A stretch of 64,000 bases of DNA, from contig NC_092335.1 in assembly GCF_046630445.1 (NCBI RefSeq), positions 633,506,001 through 633,570,000 on the forward strand, written 5' to 3'. Below are positions 43,592 through 55,700 of this stretch, in pieces. A program made the position numbers and the translations under genes. Below the pieces are notes generated by a model. The model worked only from the letters and a program-made list of their open reading frames with translations. It had not been told where the DNA came from and searched no databases. Source of the DNA: Rutidosis leptorrhynchoides. Lineage: Eukaryota > Streptophyta > Magnoliopsida > Asterales > Asteraceae. How positions within the stretch are numbered: the first letter of the stretch is position 1; each line of letters begins with the position of its first letter.

Positions 43592-45315
43592 TTTAAATTA
43601 TATATATATATTTATATTTAAAAATTATGTCGACAAGCTTGTGGACAAAAGGATGTGAGCTGGAAAACTGACCCATGCGATCGCATGGGATTTAGGCATT
43701 GAAGCCATGCGATCGCATGGCCTCAGAATTCTGGCCTGATGCTATAAAACTCGAATTTTGGCCAAGATAAAAACTCTCACACACTGATACATATATTATT
43801 ACTCCGTATATATTTATTTTATTTATTATTATTATTATTATTAATATTAAGATTATTAATAATAATCTTATTATTATTAGTATTATTTTTATTATTAGTG
43901 TTATTATTTTTGCGATACAAAAATAATATTATACATAAAATATTGCGACGGAGTGCTGTCCAAGTAATTTTCAAAACGAGTTTTCGAGCAAGCTAGAGCT
44001 AAGGAAATTATGGGTTATTGCCAAGGAGATTATGGGTAATGTTCGGGGGTATTTTTGTGAATCAAACCTAGTGCTTATTATCTCCGATGCGTCTACGTGC
44101 TTTCCTGCAATATTGTTTATCAATATTTAACTGTGAGTTCATTGATTCCCTTTTTATCTATATTTTTGGGACTGAGAATACATGCGAATGCTTTTAAACT
44201 GTTTTATTTACTGATACAAATACTGAAACTGATCTGATATGATTTTTCATATACTTTCTTTTTAACTGCTGTTGCGATACATATTTTTTGGACTGTGAAT
44301 ACAAGCTATATTTTATAACCACTTTATGAAGTGAATGCAAATACTAAACTGATTGATTTTATGTGAGTTTAAACAAACTGGACACAAGTACAAACTTATT
44401 CTACACCGAGTTTGAACCGAAAATCCCTTAGCTTTGGTAACTAGTAACTACCAGTTTATGAACTGGTGGGCGCGAATAGGTGTATATGGATCCATAGGGC
44501 TTAACATCCCCGTCTGTTCCAGGTATAGAGACCCTAGCCTGAACTATAAAACAGACGTATGCTATTTGAGTTTAGTACACGTTGGATTGCGTGTATTGTA
44601 CATGTTGGTTGCATGTATGTTAAAACAGGGGTACTTACTATATATACGTTAAGTTTAGTTACCAGGGTGCTCAACTTTGTAGAACCGATTGATGAACATT
44701 TCAGATGAAACAACTGAAACCTGGTGGTTTATTTTTATATACAGATGATGTGAAACATTAACTCACAAACCTGATAAACGTTTCGGATGAAACAACTGAG
44801 ATCTTGTGATCAACCTTTACATACAGATGAATTGAAATGTTAAAACCTATTGATAAACGTTTTGAATGAAATAACTGAACTTTTGTAATCCACCTTGATA
44901 TACGGATTATGTGTAATATTAAAACTATGAACTCACCAACCTTTGTGTTGACACTTGAAGCATGTTTATTCTCAGGTTGCTAGAAGTCTTCCGCTGTTTG
45001 CTTATACGTGATACAAGTTATGTGCTTGGAGTCATACATACTATATACGAGAAACTTTGCATTCACCAAACTATTACCATGTACCTTATTTGGACTGTAT
45101 TGTCAACAGACTTATTATTGTAAACCATTTAAACGGTGATTGTCTATACTTAGAAATCATCAGATGTTTAAAACCTGGAATTTATATATTCATTTATGGA
45201 ATACCTTTTCAAACAAATGCAATGTTTACAAAACGTATCACATAGAGGTCAAAACCTCGCGATGAAACCGGTGAATAACGTCTTGCATTAAAAGGGATTT
45301 TGACCGGCCGTTACA
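42744..45315 (+). repeat. 3' LTR of C (2,572 bp)
   Basis: Near-identical to 36682-39246; the main differences are the lengths of the AT repeat near 43560 and the ATT repeat near 43825. Hairpin at 44109-44127, U5 block at about 44935-45000. Confidence 0.92.
43673..43750 (+). promoter_or_regulatory. LTR core promoter with paired palindromes (C, 3' LTR)
   Basis: CCATGCGATCGCATGG at 43673-43688 and 43705-43720 (both perfect), centres 32 bp apart, TATAAAAC at 43743-43750. Confidence 0.7.
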
Positions 45316-46216
45316 TTAGCTGTTCTTTCAGATAGTTGAATGCTTTTCGACATTCTTCATCGAAGACAAACGGGACTTCCTTTCCTAGGAGATGAGTGAG
45401 AGGTCGTGTGACCTTTGAAAAATCCTTAATGAAGCGTCGGTAGAAACCGGCGTGTCCTAGGAAACACCTTACCGCTCTTACTGTGGTAGGTTCTGGAAGC
45501 TTAGTAATGGTTTCAATCTTAGCCTTATCAACTTTTATTCCTGCTTTTGAAATCTTATGTCCTAAAACTATCCCTTCTTTTACCATGAAGTGACATTTTT
45601 CCCAATTCAGAACTAAATTCGACTCTTCACACCGGGTGAGCATCTTGTCAAGGTTTGAAAGGAATGAATCAAAGGTACTACCAAAGACTGAGAAGTCATC
45701 CATGAAGACTTCCATACAATGTTCAATCATGTCGTGGAATATTGCTACCATGCATCGCTGGAATGTAGCTGGTGCATTGCATAACCCAAAGGGCATACGT
45801 CGATAAGCAAATGTTCCATAAGGACATGTAAAGGTTGTTTTCTCTTAGTCATTTGGATCGAGGGGAATTTGAAAATAGCCGGAAAAATTGTCAATGAAAT
45901 AGTAGTATTCATTTCCTGATAGACGTTCCAACATTTGATCGATGAAAAGTAATGGAAAATGATCCTTCCGGGTTGCATCGTTTAGTTTACGATAATCTAT
46001 GCAGACCCTCCAACCGGTGACTTCCCGAGTTGGAATAAGTTCATTATTCTCATTTTGAGTTACAGTTGTCCCTCCCTTTTTGGGTACCACTTGAACAGGA
46101 CTAACCCATGGCGAATCAGAGATAGGATAGATTAGACCGGCGTCCAGAAGTTTGATTACTTCTTTCTTGACGACTTTATGCTTGGGTTTAATTGGTGTAT
46201 TAGGACCATTCTCACT
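45316..46216 (-). pseudogene. Reverse transcriptase of element F (decayed)
   Basis: Athila RT from about 46190 (SPWVSPVQVVPKKGG) through WRVCIDYRKLN, the first catalytic Asp in YYFIDNFSGY, MPFGLCNAPATFQRCM and the catalytic pair in VFMDDFSVFG, to the RT connection (GFYRRFIKDFS). An in-frame TAA at 45845-45847 (CAA in relatives) breaks it. C interrupts the 3' end at 45315. Gag, protease and the N-terminus of RT are not found beyond 46216. Confidence 0.88.
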
Positions 46217-47512
46217 TGTGTTAGTGATTATTGGTTAGTTTGGGCGCGGTTTGAGCTTGGAAGTGCAATTGGGTCGAAATTGCACTAGTTGACAATTTGA
46301 GTTGATTTGTAAATCCACCCTAATTGTGTTGTTTGTTTATGTGATAAATGGAATAGGTACGTTCCATTGGCGAATTGCGGGATTTGGATTGCACTTCATC
46401 GAGGCGTTTAAGGTGAGTGTAAATTTACTATGCATATGTGTATGTGTAAAATGGGTGCGTGTGTGTAGAGTGACCCTTGCTTGGGTTTACTCTATGTTGG
46501 TGTGGGTGAATGGACTCCTCTTGTGCTTCGGGTCCATGGGATACGCTTATGCGTTTTGGGTTATACCCTTGGTGTGGTGATTGGGCTAGCGTTTTGGATA
46601 ACCCTTTTTGGCGATGGGTTGCTAGCATTTGTTGTTGAGGAAATGAATCTCGGTTAGTGCGGATTCATGATGACTCGGGTAGTTCGGTCATCTTGGTGAT
46701 GAGGTGGTGAATTTCTGGTTGTGCGAATTCACTAAGGCTCGGGTAGTTCGGCCAACCTCGGTTGTTGAAGTGGTGAAGGAAGTGAATCTCGGGTAGTGTG
46801 AATTCACTAAGGCCCGGGTAGTTCGGCCAACCTTCATGTGGTTTGGGTTAAGGGGTTAACCTTATCGATATTGTTGATTATATTTATTGTATACGCGTAT
46901 ATACTTATTGTTGTGTTGTAGCTAATCTTGTGGCGTTAGCTTGGTGATTACGTAGCGTGTAGCTACTTTGTGTATGTGCTCTTTTGTAGTTTGTTTACCA
47001 TGCGGAGCCGGTATGTGTTTATTTTGATGCTTGGTGATGCGTAGCCATTCTATGCATATGTATGTGTATTGTATCTTTACATTCACTAAGCATTAGCTTA
47101 CCCTCTCGTTGTTGATATTTTTATAGGTTCGCGTAATGGCGGCTCGGGTAAGCATGGGGATTAGAGATCTTGGCTAGGTTGCTTTAGAAGATCTTGCTTT
47201 TGTACTCAATTAGGATTTGGGTAGCGTAGTCCCAAATCACCATGCTCGGTTTTGTGTAAACGTAACTAGTCGGGTCATAATGATTATAACCGGTTTATGA
47301 TTTAACTTACATATTATTGTATTAAGGAATTAAATTATTGTTGTACGTTTTTAAGTTCGTTGAACTTACTTTGATAAAAATACGTTTTGGAAATTGTGTA
47401 ATGGGACCTAAATGTTATTAATGTGTATTAAAAAGGAAAAGAATTTTACGGGCCGGTTTTAATACGGGTTGGGTTGTTTCAAACGTGCCGTGTTGATTGA
47501 ACACTAATCACA
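46217..47512. repeat. Unclassified repeat-like segment
   Basis: Abruptly replaces F pol at 46217. The ends form an imperfect inverted pair (TGTGTTAGTG on the left; CACTAATCACA on the right). No matching target duplication and no ORF of note. GT-rich, with an exon/donor-like junction near 46410 (TTTAAGGTGAGTG). It could be a solo LTR of another lineage or one arm of a larger element. Confidence 0.4.
46643..46832 (+). repeat. Imperfect tandem repeat, about 65 bp x 3
   Basis: Three units each contain GTGAATTC-like and CTCGGGTAGTTCGG-like boxes (at about 46675, 46740 and 46817). Confidence 0.6.
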
Positions 47513-47917
47513 AACGGAAGGAATCTGTCGGTTTAAGTTGGCAAAACCTTAAATGAAAACTAACAACCATTCCATCATACTAATGAGATCATATCAATTC
47601 AAACATTATACAGCATCACATTTAATATACTGATAGTAAAGTAGATAGAAACCTAATGAATACCTAAACAGTTGATATGACTAAGACCTAAAGCAACAAT
47701 CAGACAAGAACATGCAATGGGCATGGGTCACACAGTGAAGGCACTAACTAGATCTTAACAGCTCCTAAGAGGTCTCCTCGGAACAGTCAATAGGCATACT
47801 AGGTCATTCATGTCTCAATTCCTAAGTTCCGTGTCCTAAAAGCGCATTAAATGCCTCTCGGGAACTCCGGCCATACCGAGTTCATAGAATCTTCAGATAC
47901 AGTATAACCAGGGGTCT
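47513..47917. other. No feature seen
   Basis: About 400 bp between the unclassified segment and the LTR of E. No coding frame or repeat recognised. Confidence 0.4.
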
Positions 47918-48962
47918 TTTAACGACCCGTCAAAGTACACTTAACGACCATCGTTATCTTGGTCCCACAGCTTGATCATATCTCTATATGAATTTAATAA
48001 ATAACCTTGCATTCTTTATTTAAAAATGATTTCCTATAAAGGAAACCTATCAAAATATGTAAGTTTAGAAAAACCATACATTATTACTTAACCAAAAGTT
48101 GACCAAAACCAAGTCAACAACATCCACTATTAAATGTATCAAAATAGAATGCAAGTTAATGTTTAACAAAAGCTGCCATCATAAATATGCAGACTCTCTA
48201 AGCACAGCGGAAGCAATCAATCATGAACCTGAGAATAAAACATGCGAGTAACTGTCAACAAAAATATTGAGTGAATTATAGGTTTAATATTGCAAACAAT
48301 ATTTAATTTAAACCATAAAAATTTATGTTTGAAAACATAAAATCTCCCTTTTTGGACCACAAAATTATATGCTAGAAAACATATAAAAACATTATTCCAT
48401 TTTTCGTGAGCCACCTGGTAACCACTTAACCATTTATTTACCCTTGCCAAACACAATAAATAATATACACCGAACAAGTGTATCTTCAACTAAATACGAA
48501 GTACTAAACATTCCGATTATAAATTGCTAGCGCGACTAGCTCGAAATGGGGTTGTCATAGATCTATCCGTAGGATTCGCGTTCACCAGTAGAAACCAGTG
48601 ATTACAATTACCAGATTAGGGAATATTTTTGTTCGACTCACAATGAATAATTTAAACCAACTTCCACTTGTGTCCAATACGTAAAAATAAAATGCATGTA
48701 TTCTCATCCCAAAAGATTTAAAATAGAAAAATGGGACTATAACTCACCTTAATAGCAAACGAAGTAACCACACAAATAAGCGAACAGCAAACGAAGTAAA
48801 GTGATCAGGAATGATCACAACGCCGACCTATAAATAAAGCAGGTCGATATAAATAACTAACTTAGGTCAAGTCTTAGTATGATAGTTATTGTACATGTTG
48901 CAAGTAGACATAGAACAACACTCAACATGCATCGGTTTGATCGAAACAGCGTACGGACACAC

Positions 48963-49200
48963 ACTTTCTATTTTTAGAAAGTTTCTATTTTTAGCAGGTT
49001 TCCATTTTTGGAAAGTTTCTAATTTAGGAAAGTTTCTATTTTAGAAAAGTTTCTATTTTTGGAAAGTTTCTATTTTAGGAAAGTTTCTATTTTAGGAAAG
49101 TTTCTATTTTTGGAAAGTTTCCAAATTTAGAAAGTTTTCATATTTAGAAAGTTTCTATTTTTAGAAAGTTTTAAGTTAGGAAAGTTTCCTTATTTAGAAA
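48963..49200 (-). repeat. Minisatellite in the E LTR
   Basis: About 13 imperfect copies of a 17-18-bp unit like GAAAGTTTCTATTTTTAG. Confidence 0.8.
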
Positions 49201-49276
49201 GTCAACAAAAGTCAACTGAAAGTCAAAGTCAACCGAAATTCAACTCAAAAGTCAACCTTGGTCAAACATAGTCAAC
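49200..49276 (-). promoter_or_regulatory. Cluster of seven W-box cores in the E LTR
   Basis: (A/G)GTCAA occurs at 49200, 49210, 49221, 49227, 49250, 49260 and 49270 on the + strand, i.e. TTGAC(T/C) on the element's sense strand. W-boxes are WRKY-factor sites; stress control of this LTR is inference. Confidence 0.5.
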
Positions 49277-52200
49277 ATTAATTTTAAAAGTGTAAGTTGT
49301 AATAATAATATAAGTTATAATGTTAATTAAAGTTAAATATGTAAAATTATGTCATAACATAAGTTTAACTAAATTAAAATGAATTATTAAAGTTAACATA
49401 AGTTTAAATGATATAATTAATATAACATAAGTATTTAATTAATTAATTAAATATTAGTCATAATATAAGTATTATTAATTTAATAAATTTTAAATCATAT
49501 CATAAGTATTATTAATTAATAATGAATTATTAATCATATCATAAGTTTCTAATTATAATTATTAAATCATAAGTATTTAATAATTAAATTATAATTAAAT
49601 AATAACTAAGCCTTATAATAATTAAATAATTAATTAATCCTTATTATAAGTCTTATTATAACAATCTCATAATATAAGTTTAATACTTACCATAAGTATT
49701 TTTCATTAATAATAAAAGTATTATTAATCATAAGTTTAATTAAAAGTTTGATAAAATCATAATTAATTAATAAATGATATAATAAACATGTATATCATAA
49801 GTCTTAAATTAAAATAATTACTTTTTATAACATAAGTAATTTATTAATAATGAAATTCATTATTTATATCATAAGTCATAATTAATAACCATAAGTTTTA
49901 ATTAAAAGTTCATCGGGTCATAACTTGAGCCCCGGGAATTGATTTTCGGCGAGTCTTATATATATCTTCGCCTAACCAACCCACTCGACACATTAGTGTG
50001 CTCATGAACACCCCAAGAACAGCAAACAAGTCGTGACTTACAGCCATAAATCAACTTGTAGCTTTAATCCGTTCAAAAACTTGTTTTAGTCATACCGGGT
50101 GATCCGTGGCTCGGATTTCGATGACCCGAACATGAAAGTTCATCCCATCATCAATACTAACACACTAGTACACCCTAAAGACTCCAAAAATGATCACAAA
50201 GTCGGACCATACCTGTACCAATTCGTTCTCCCATTTTAATTTCAATTAAACACCATTTTGATCATATCTAGAGCTTCGAGAATCGAAATGACATGAATCC
50301 GGAGTCTAAAATTAATGTCTTGATGAGAGGAACTCATCTAAACATTTTAATTTCACTTTTATATCAGTTATACTTACATAAAACAATAATCAAACCGCTG
50401 TCCCAAAACAATCAAACCGAAAACATGAATTAACGAGCATTTCTACACATACAATCAACAATCCAACAACATACAAGTACTATATCATTAACATACACAT
50501 GAAATCAGTAAATAAAAATGAAAATTGAAAAGTTAGGGTTTATAAGTATACCCTAATCAAAGAACAAGGAGATGGATGATGAAGAACATGAATTGAATCA
50601 CCCGATTAAGCAAATAACCTTAAGAAATGATGAATAATTGTATAGGAATCATTGGTGGCTGATTTTTGGTGTTGGATGGACCTAGGTCACGGCCTAGGTG
50701 AGAGGGGATGAGAGGAGAAAGTGATTTAGGGTTTTGATAAATGAAAGTGTGTGAAATGAGAGCAAAATGGACCTAGTTCAATATTTTCCACAAAATGAAT
50801 GGGTAAGAAGGCCTAGTTCGGCCGAGTTGGATATGGGAATGGGCCCCACATGGCCCAAAATGATTAAATGTATAATAGCTTGTGGCTCGAATGCCCGAAC
50901 GAAGCCCGATTCGCGAAAATGCTACTACGCGATTGATTTTTCGGAAAGATAACAAATACGCGACGAATAAAATATATAAACACTATATATAATCATATGA
51001 CATCAAAATATCATATTTAAAATAATTTGGATTTAAAAATCCCAAAAGCTTGACCGTTGGTTTGAAAACCGAAAAGATTCGCCGGATAGAAAATCACGAC
51101 ACGTAGAAACGTACAACTTAAAATATGAATATAAATATTCATATAACACATAATAATTGATATATTATTATTAAAATAATAATATAGGTCATAGAAATGA
51201 CGTGGCACGAATAACAGTTAACGGTCGTTAAATAGTTAACGGTAAAAGATAACGGAAAAAGTAGGGTCGTTACAGTACCTTCCCGTTACGAAAATTTCGT
51301 CCCGAAATTTAAGCAAGTGCAGGGGTTGACTCAGCATGTGACGACCCGTCAAAATCGCTATTGACGCGGTACGTTATTCATTGATTTCACAGTGAGGTTT
51401 TGACCTCTATATGATACGTTTTGATAAAAATATTGCATTCATTTAAAATAGGTGACTTTCTAAACATAGAAAGTTATAAACAAGTGGACGATTACTTAAG
51501 TATAAGTAAATCCCCAGAAATACACAAGTCTTTATCTTACAGGTTGACATCACAGTCAAATTATTTATTACACAACGTAGTTTTGTTTCGAATGCAATAA
51601 ACTTTGAATAAAGCATGTGAGACTCCATGCAAGCAACAAGCACATCATAGCGGAAGCAGTCTAAGGACCTGAGAATAAAACATGCTAAAAAGGTCAACAC
51701 GAATGTTGGTGAGTTATAGGTTTAATTGCTCGAGTCATAAGCATATAAAGATGGACCACAAGATTTCATCAAAAGTTTATCAATAGGTTCTACGTAACAG
51801 AGCACCCTGGTAACTAAACTTAACGCTATAATAACAATTACCCTATTCGTTTTAATACACGCAAACCAACGTGTCATAAACTCAAATAACATACGTCCGT
51901 TAAAAGGCTAGCGCTACTAGCTCGGACGGGGATGTCAAGCCCTATGGATCCATATACAATTATTCGCGCCCACCAGTCCATATCCTATGTACTGGTAGCT
52001 ACTAGTTACCAAAGCTAAGGGATTTCCGGTTTAACTCAGTGTAGAATTAAATTAGTAAATACTTGTGTCCATTGCGTATAAATAAAGTGCATGTATTCTC
52101 AGCCCAAAAATATTAAAAACATTTAAAAGGGGATCTATAAACTCACGGTTCAATATTGAGGTTCAATATTGTAGGCAAATTGCGTAGACGTAATGATGGT

Positions 52201-52408
52201 AGACGACTGTATGGTTGGCCTTGGATTCGAGAACAATACCCCGAACAATACCCAATATTTCCTTAGCTTAAAACGGTTTGAAACCCGAATTAAAATACCC
52301 TCGTATATACCTTATTATTATTAAACTTAAATTTAAATTTAAAATTATAATATAAATATCGATTACAGAGAAAAATTTATGAATATGTTCGTCGAGCAAA
52401 CTGGTGTA

Positions 52409-52485
52409 TTTATAATACTTTTTCATTTACTGTAGCTCATGCGATCGCATGAGTTTTCAGTGTTTTTGCCATGCGATCGCATGGC
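52409..52485 (-). promoter_or_regulatory. LTR core promoter with paired palindromes (D, 3' LTR)
   Basis: CTCATGCGATCGCATGAG (52436-52453) and GCCATGCGATCGCATGGC (52468-52485) are perfect 18-bp palindromes with centres 32 bp apart. A TATA-like TATTATAAA (minus) lies at 52409-52417. The same in the 5' LTR: 59878-59895 and 59910-59927. Confidence 0.7.
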
Positions 52486-52528
52486 CGCCTTATCCGTTTT
52501 TGTTTGCTAGTTCGTCGACATCAAATAG

Positions 52529-52726
52529 TGTTACTGTAGCAAATAGTGTACTGTAGCAAATAGTGTTTACTGTAGCAAATAGTGTGTACTGTAGCAAATA
52601 GTGTTTACTGTAGCAAAGTCGGTTTTACTGTAGCAATTCACTGTAGCAAAGTCGGTTTTTCTGTAGCAATTCACTGTAGCAAAGTCGTTTTCACTGTAGC
52701 TACTGTAGCAAAGTCAGTTTTACTGT
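52529..52726 (-). repeat. Tandem GCTACAGT repeat in D U3
   Basis: Twelve copies of CTGTAG (minus CTACAG) in units of about 12-20 bp with AAATAGTG or AAAGTCGG spacers, just upstream of the palindrome pair in the sense of transcription. The 5' LTR array (59970-60152) has eleven. Confidence 0.85.
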
Positions 52727-52728
52727 AG

Positions 52729-55700
52729 TTAATTTATTAATTTGAAATTTTCTGGGTCATCACAGTACCTCCCCGTTAAAGAAAATTTCGTCCCGAAATT
52801 TTGAGTAATACCTGTTTTATGAGCGATATCAGTGAACAAATGTGGATACTTTTGCTTCATTTGATCTTCACGTTCCCAAGTAAACTCGGGTCCTCGTCTA
52901 GCGTTCCAACGAACTCTAACTATCGGTATTTTGCTTTGTTTTAATTGTTTGACATCACGGTCCATGATTTCAACAGGTTCTTCAATAACATGGAGTTTAT
53001 CATTGATTCGTATTTCGTCAAGAGGAATTACGACATCCTCTTCAGCTAAACATTTCTTTAAATTTGACACGTGAAATGTGTCATGAACACTACTAAGTTC
53101 TTGCGGTAGCTTTAATCGATAAGCAACTGCTCCAATTCTTTCGGTGATTTCAAAGGGTCCTACGTACCTAGGACTTAGCTTTCCTCGTTTACCGAATCGT
53201 ACAACGCCTTTCCAGGGTGACACTTTCAACATGACTTTGTCGCCCACTTGAAATTCTAGCGGTTTTCTTCTTACATCAGCATAACTCTTTTGGCGACTCA
53301 TGGCCGTTTTCAATCGCTGTCGTATTTGAATGATCTTTTCGGTGGTTTCATGAATAATTTCTGGTCCAGTAAGTTGTCTTTCTCCTACTTCACTCCAACA
53401 AATAGGAGATCTGCACTTTCTACCGTAAAGTGCTTCAAATGGCGCTGCGTTGATGCTTGTATGATAGCTGTTATTGTATGAGAATTCTGCCAAAGGTAAG
53501 TGTCGATCCCAACTGGTTCCAAAGTCAATCACGCATGCTCGTAACATGTCTTCTAATGTTTGTATTGTTCTTTCACTTTGGCCATCTGTCTGTGGGTGAT
53601 AAGCGGTGCTCATATCTAATCGAGTTCCCAGTGCTTTTTGTAATGACTGCCAAAAATGTGATGTGAATCGGGTGTCGCGATCAGATATGATGGAAATAGG
53701 TACACCATGCCTGGAAACTACTTCCTTCAAATATAAGCGTGCTAATCTTTCCATACTATCTGTCTCCTTTATTGGTAGAAAGTGAGCTGATTTAGTGAGG
53801 CGATCAACTATCACCCAAATAGTATCGTGACTAATTGCAGTTCTTGGCAATTTCGTAATGAAATCCATGGTTATCCTTTCCCATTTCCACTGAGGAATTT
53901 CTGGTTGTTGCAGTAATCCTGACGGCTTTTGGTGCTCAGCTTTGACCTTCGCACATGTCAAACATTTGCTTACATAAGTAGCAATTTCTGTCTTCATATT
54001 AGGCCACCAATAGAACTTCTTGAGATCGTGGTACATTTTCCCGTTTCCCGGGTGAATTGAGTACCTCGTTTTGTGTGCTTCATCCAATACTAGTTGCCTT
54101 AGGTTACCATGTTTTGGTACCCATATCCTACCAGCAAAATACAGGGTTCCATCGGCTTTTGCTTCAAGTTGTTTTTCTAACCCTTTACTCATTTCGCCTT
54201 TTACGTTTTCTTCTTTTAAAGCTTCTAACTGTGCTGCTTGAATTTGCTTTGTGAGATCAGTACGAATTGTAATGTTCAGAGCTCGAACCCTAAGAGGTTT
54301 TACTCTTTCTTTCCGACTTAGGGCATCAGCTACAACATTAGCCTTTCCGGGGTGGTAACGGATTTCACAATCGTAATCGTTTAATAACTCTACCCAGCGA
54401 CGTTGCCTCATATTGATTTGTTTTTGATCAAAAATATGTTGAAGACTCTTATGGTCGGTGTACACTGTACACTTGATGCCATACAAATAGTGTCTCCATA
54501 TTTTGAGTGCAAAGACTACTGCTCCAAGTTCCAAATCGTGCGTTGTATAGTTCCTTTCGTGAATTTTTAATTGTCATGAGGCGTATGCGATAACTTTTGT
54601 GCGTTGCATCAATACACATCCTAAACCTTGGCGCGAAGTGTCACAATAGATCACGAAATCATCATTTCCTTCCGGTAATGACAAAATGGGTGCAGACGTT
54701 AACTTCTTCTTTAATAGTTGAAATGCGGATTCCTGTTCCGTGGACCAATCATACTTCTTTCCCTTTTGAGTCAATGCAGTTAAGGGTTTGGCGATTCTAG
54801 AGAAATCTTGAATGAATCTTCGGTAGTAACCAGCAAGACCTAAAAATTGGCGGATTTGTGTTGGAGTCTTCGGGGTTTCCCATTTACTAATGGCTTCGAT
54901 TTTGGCGGGGTCAACTTTAATTCCATGTTTACTGACAACATGGCCCAAAAATTGTACTTGTTGTAACCAGAAATCACACTTCGAAAATTTTGCGTACAGT
55001 TCTTCTCTCTTGAGTATTTCTAGTACCAGTCTTAAGTGTTGGTCATGTTCTTCCTTGTTCTTCGAGTAAATCAATATGTCGTCGATAAAAACAATGACAA
55101 ATTTGTCTAAATACGGTCTGCAAATGCGATTCATTAGATCCATGAATACTGCTGGGGCATTAGTCAATCCAAAAGGCATGACTAAAAACTCATAGTGACC
55201 GTAACGGGTTCTGAACGCGGTTTTAGGAACATCTTCTTCCTTCACTCTCAACTGATGATATCCGGAGCGTAGATCAATCTTAGAATAAACACTTGATCCT
55301 TGCAATTGATCAAACAAATCATCAATCCTCGGTAATGGGTACCGATTCTTGATCGTTAATTTGTTTAGTTCTCGGTAATCTATGCACATTCTCATGGATC
55401 CATCCTTCTTCTTGACGAACAGAATAGGAGCACCCCAAGGTGAAAAACTGGGACGAATAAATCCACGGTCCGATAATTCTTGTAATTGGCTTCGTAATTC
55501 TTGCATTTCTGAAGGTGCAAGTCTATATGGGGACCGGGCTACAGGTGCGGCTCCTGGTACGAGATCAACCTGGAATTCTACACATCTGTGTGGAGGTAGC
55601 CCTGGTAATTCTTCTGGAAATACTTCGGGATATTCTTTCACAACTGGTACGTCGTCGATGCTTCTTTCTTCAGTTTTAATTTTCTTCACGTGTGCCAGAA

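Larger units (their letters stand above)
36682..45315 (+). mobile_element. Non-autonomous Tekay-like element C
   Basis: Complete insertion in F pol with target duplication ttagc (36677-36681 and 45316-45320) and nearly identical 2.57-kb LTRs, hence recent. Order: 5' LTR, initiator-Met PBS, 182-aa leader ORF, internal PPT copy, poly(A)-binding-protein-like fragment, antisense ORF, PPT, 3' LTR. The same order occurs in B. No pol. Because two well separated copies share all these parts, this is a family with its own internal content, not one deleted copy. Confidence 0.92.
47918..51274 (-). repeat. 3' LTR of E (3.4 kb)
   Basis: Right end (+ strand) AGGGTCGTTACA; left end TTTAACGACCCGTC, where the expected TG has decayed. 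Contains the U5 block at about 48203-48270 (inverted), the minisatellite and the W-box cluster. No palindrome pair. No gene inside. Confidence 0.75.
47918..51336 (-). mobile_element. Left part of old chromovirus E (3' LTR and 3' tail)
   Basis: The minus-strand element E ends here: C-terminal codons of pol and untranslated tail (51336-51290), a PPT (minus CGTAACGGGAAGGTAC) and the 3' LTR (51274-47918). D split it at cagca (51332-51336 and 60190-60194); without D the pol frame reads on from 60195 through a few codons to a stop at about 51310. Confidence 0.8.
51337..52764 (-). repeat. 3' LTR of D
   Basis: TGTGACGACC...GGTCATCACA on the + strand. Conserved U5 block at about 51649-51716; hairpin at 52152-52172. 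Confidence 0.92.

Noticed and set aside
48963..49200. Spaced repeats resembling a CRISPR array
   Set aside because: Units are contiguous and imperfect (minisatellite), in a plant LTR.
53290..53666. Small + strand frames inside D integrase
   Set aside because: Overlap a clear integrase domain on the other strand.
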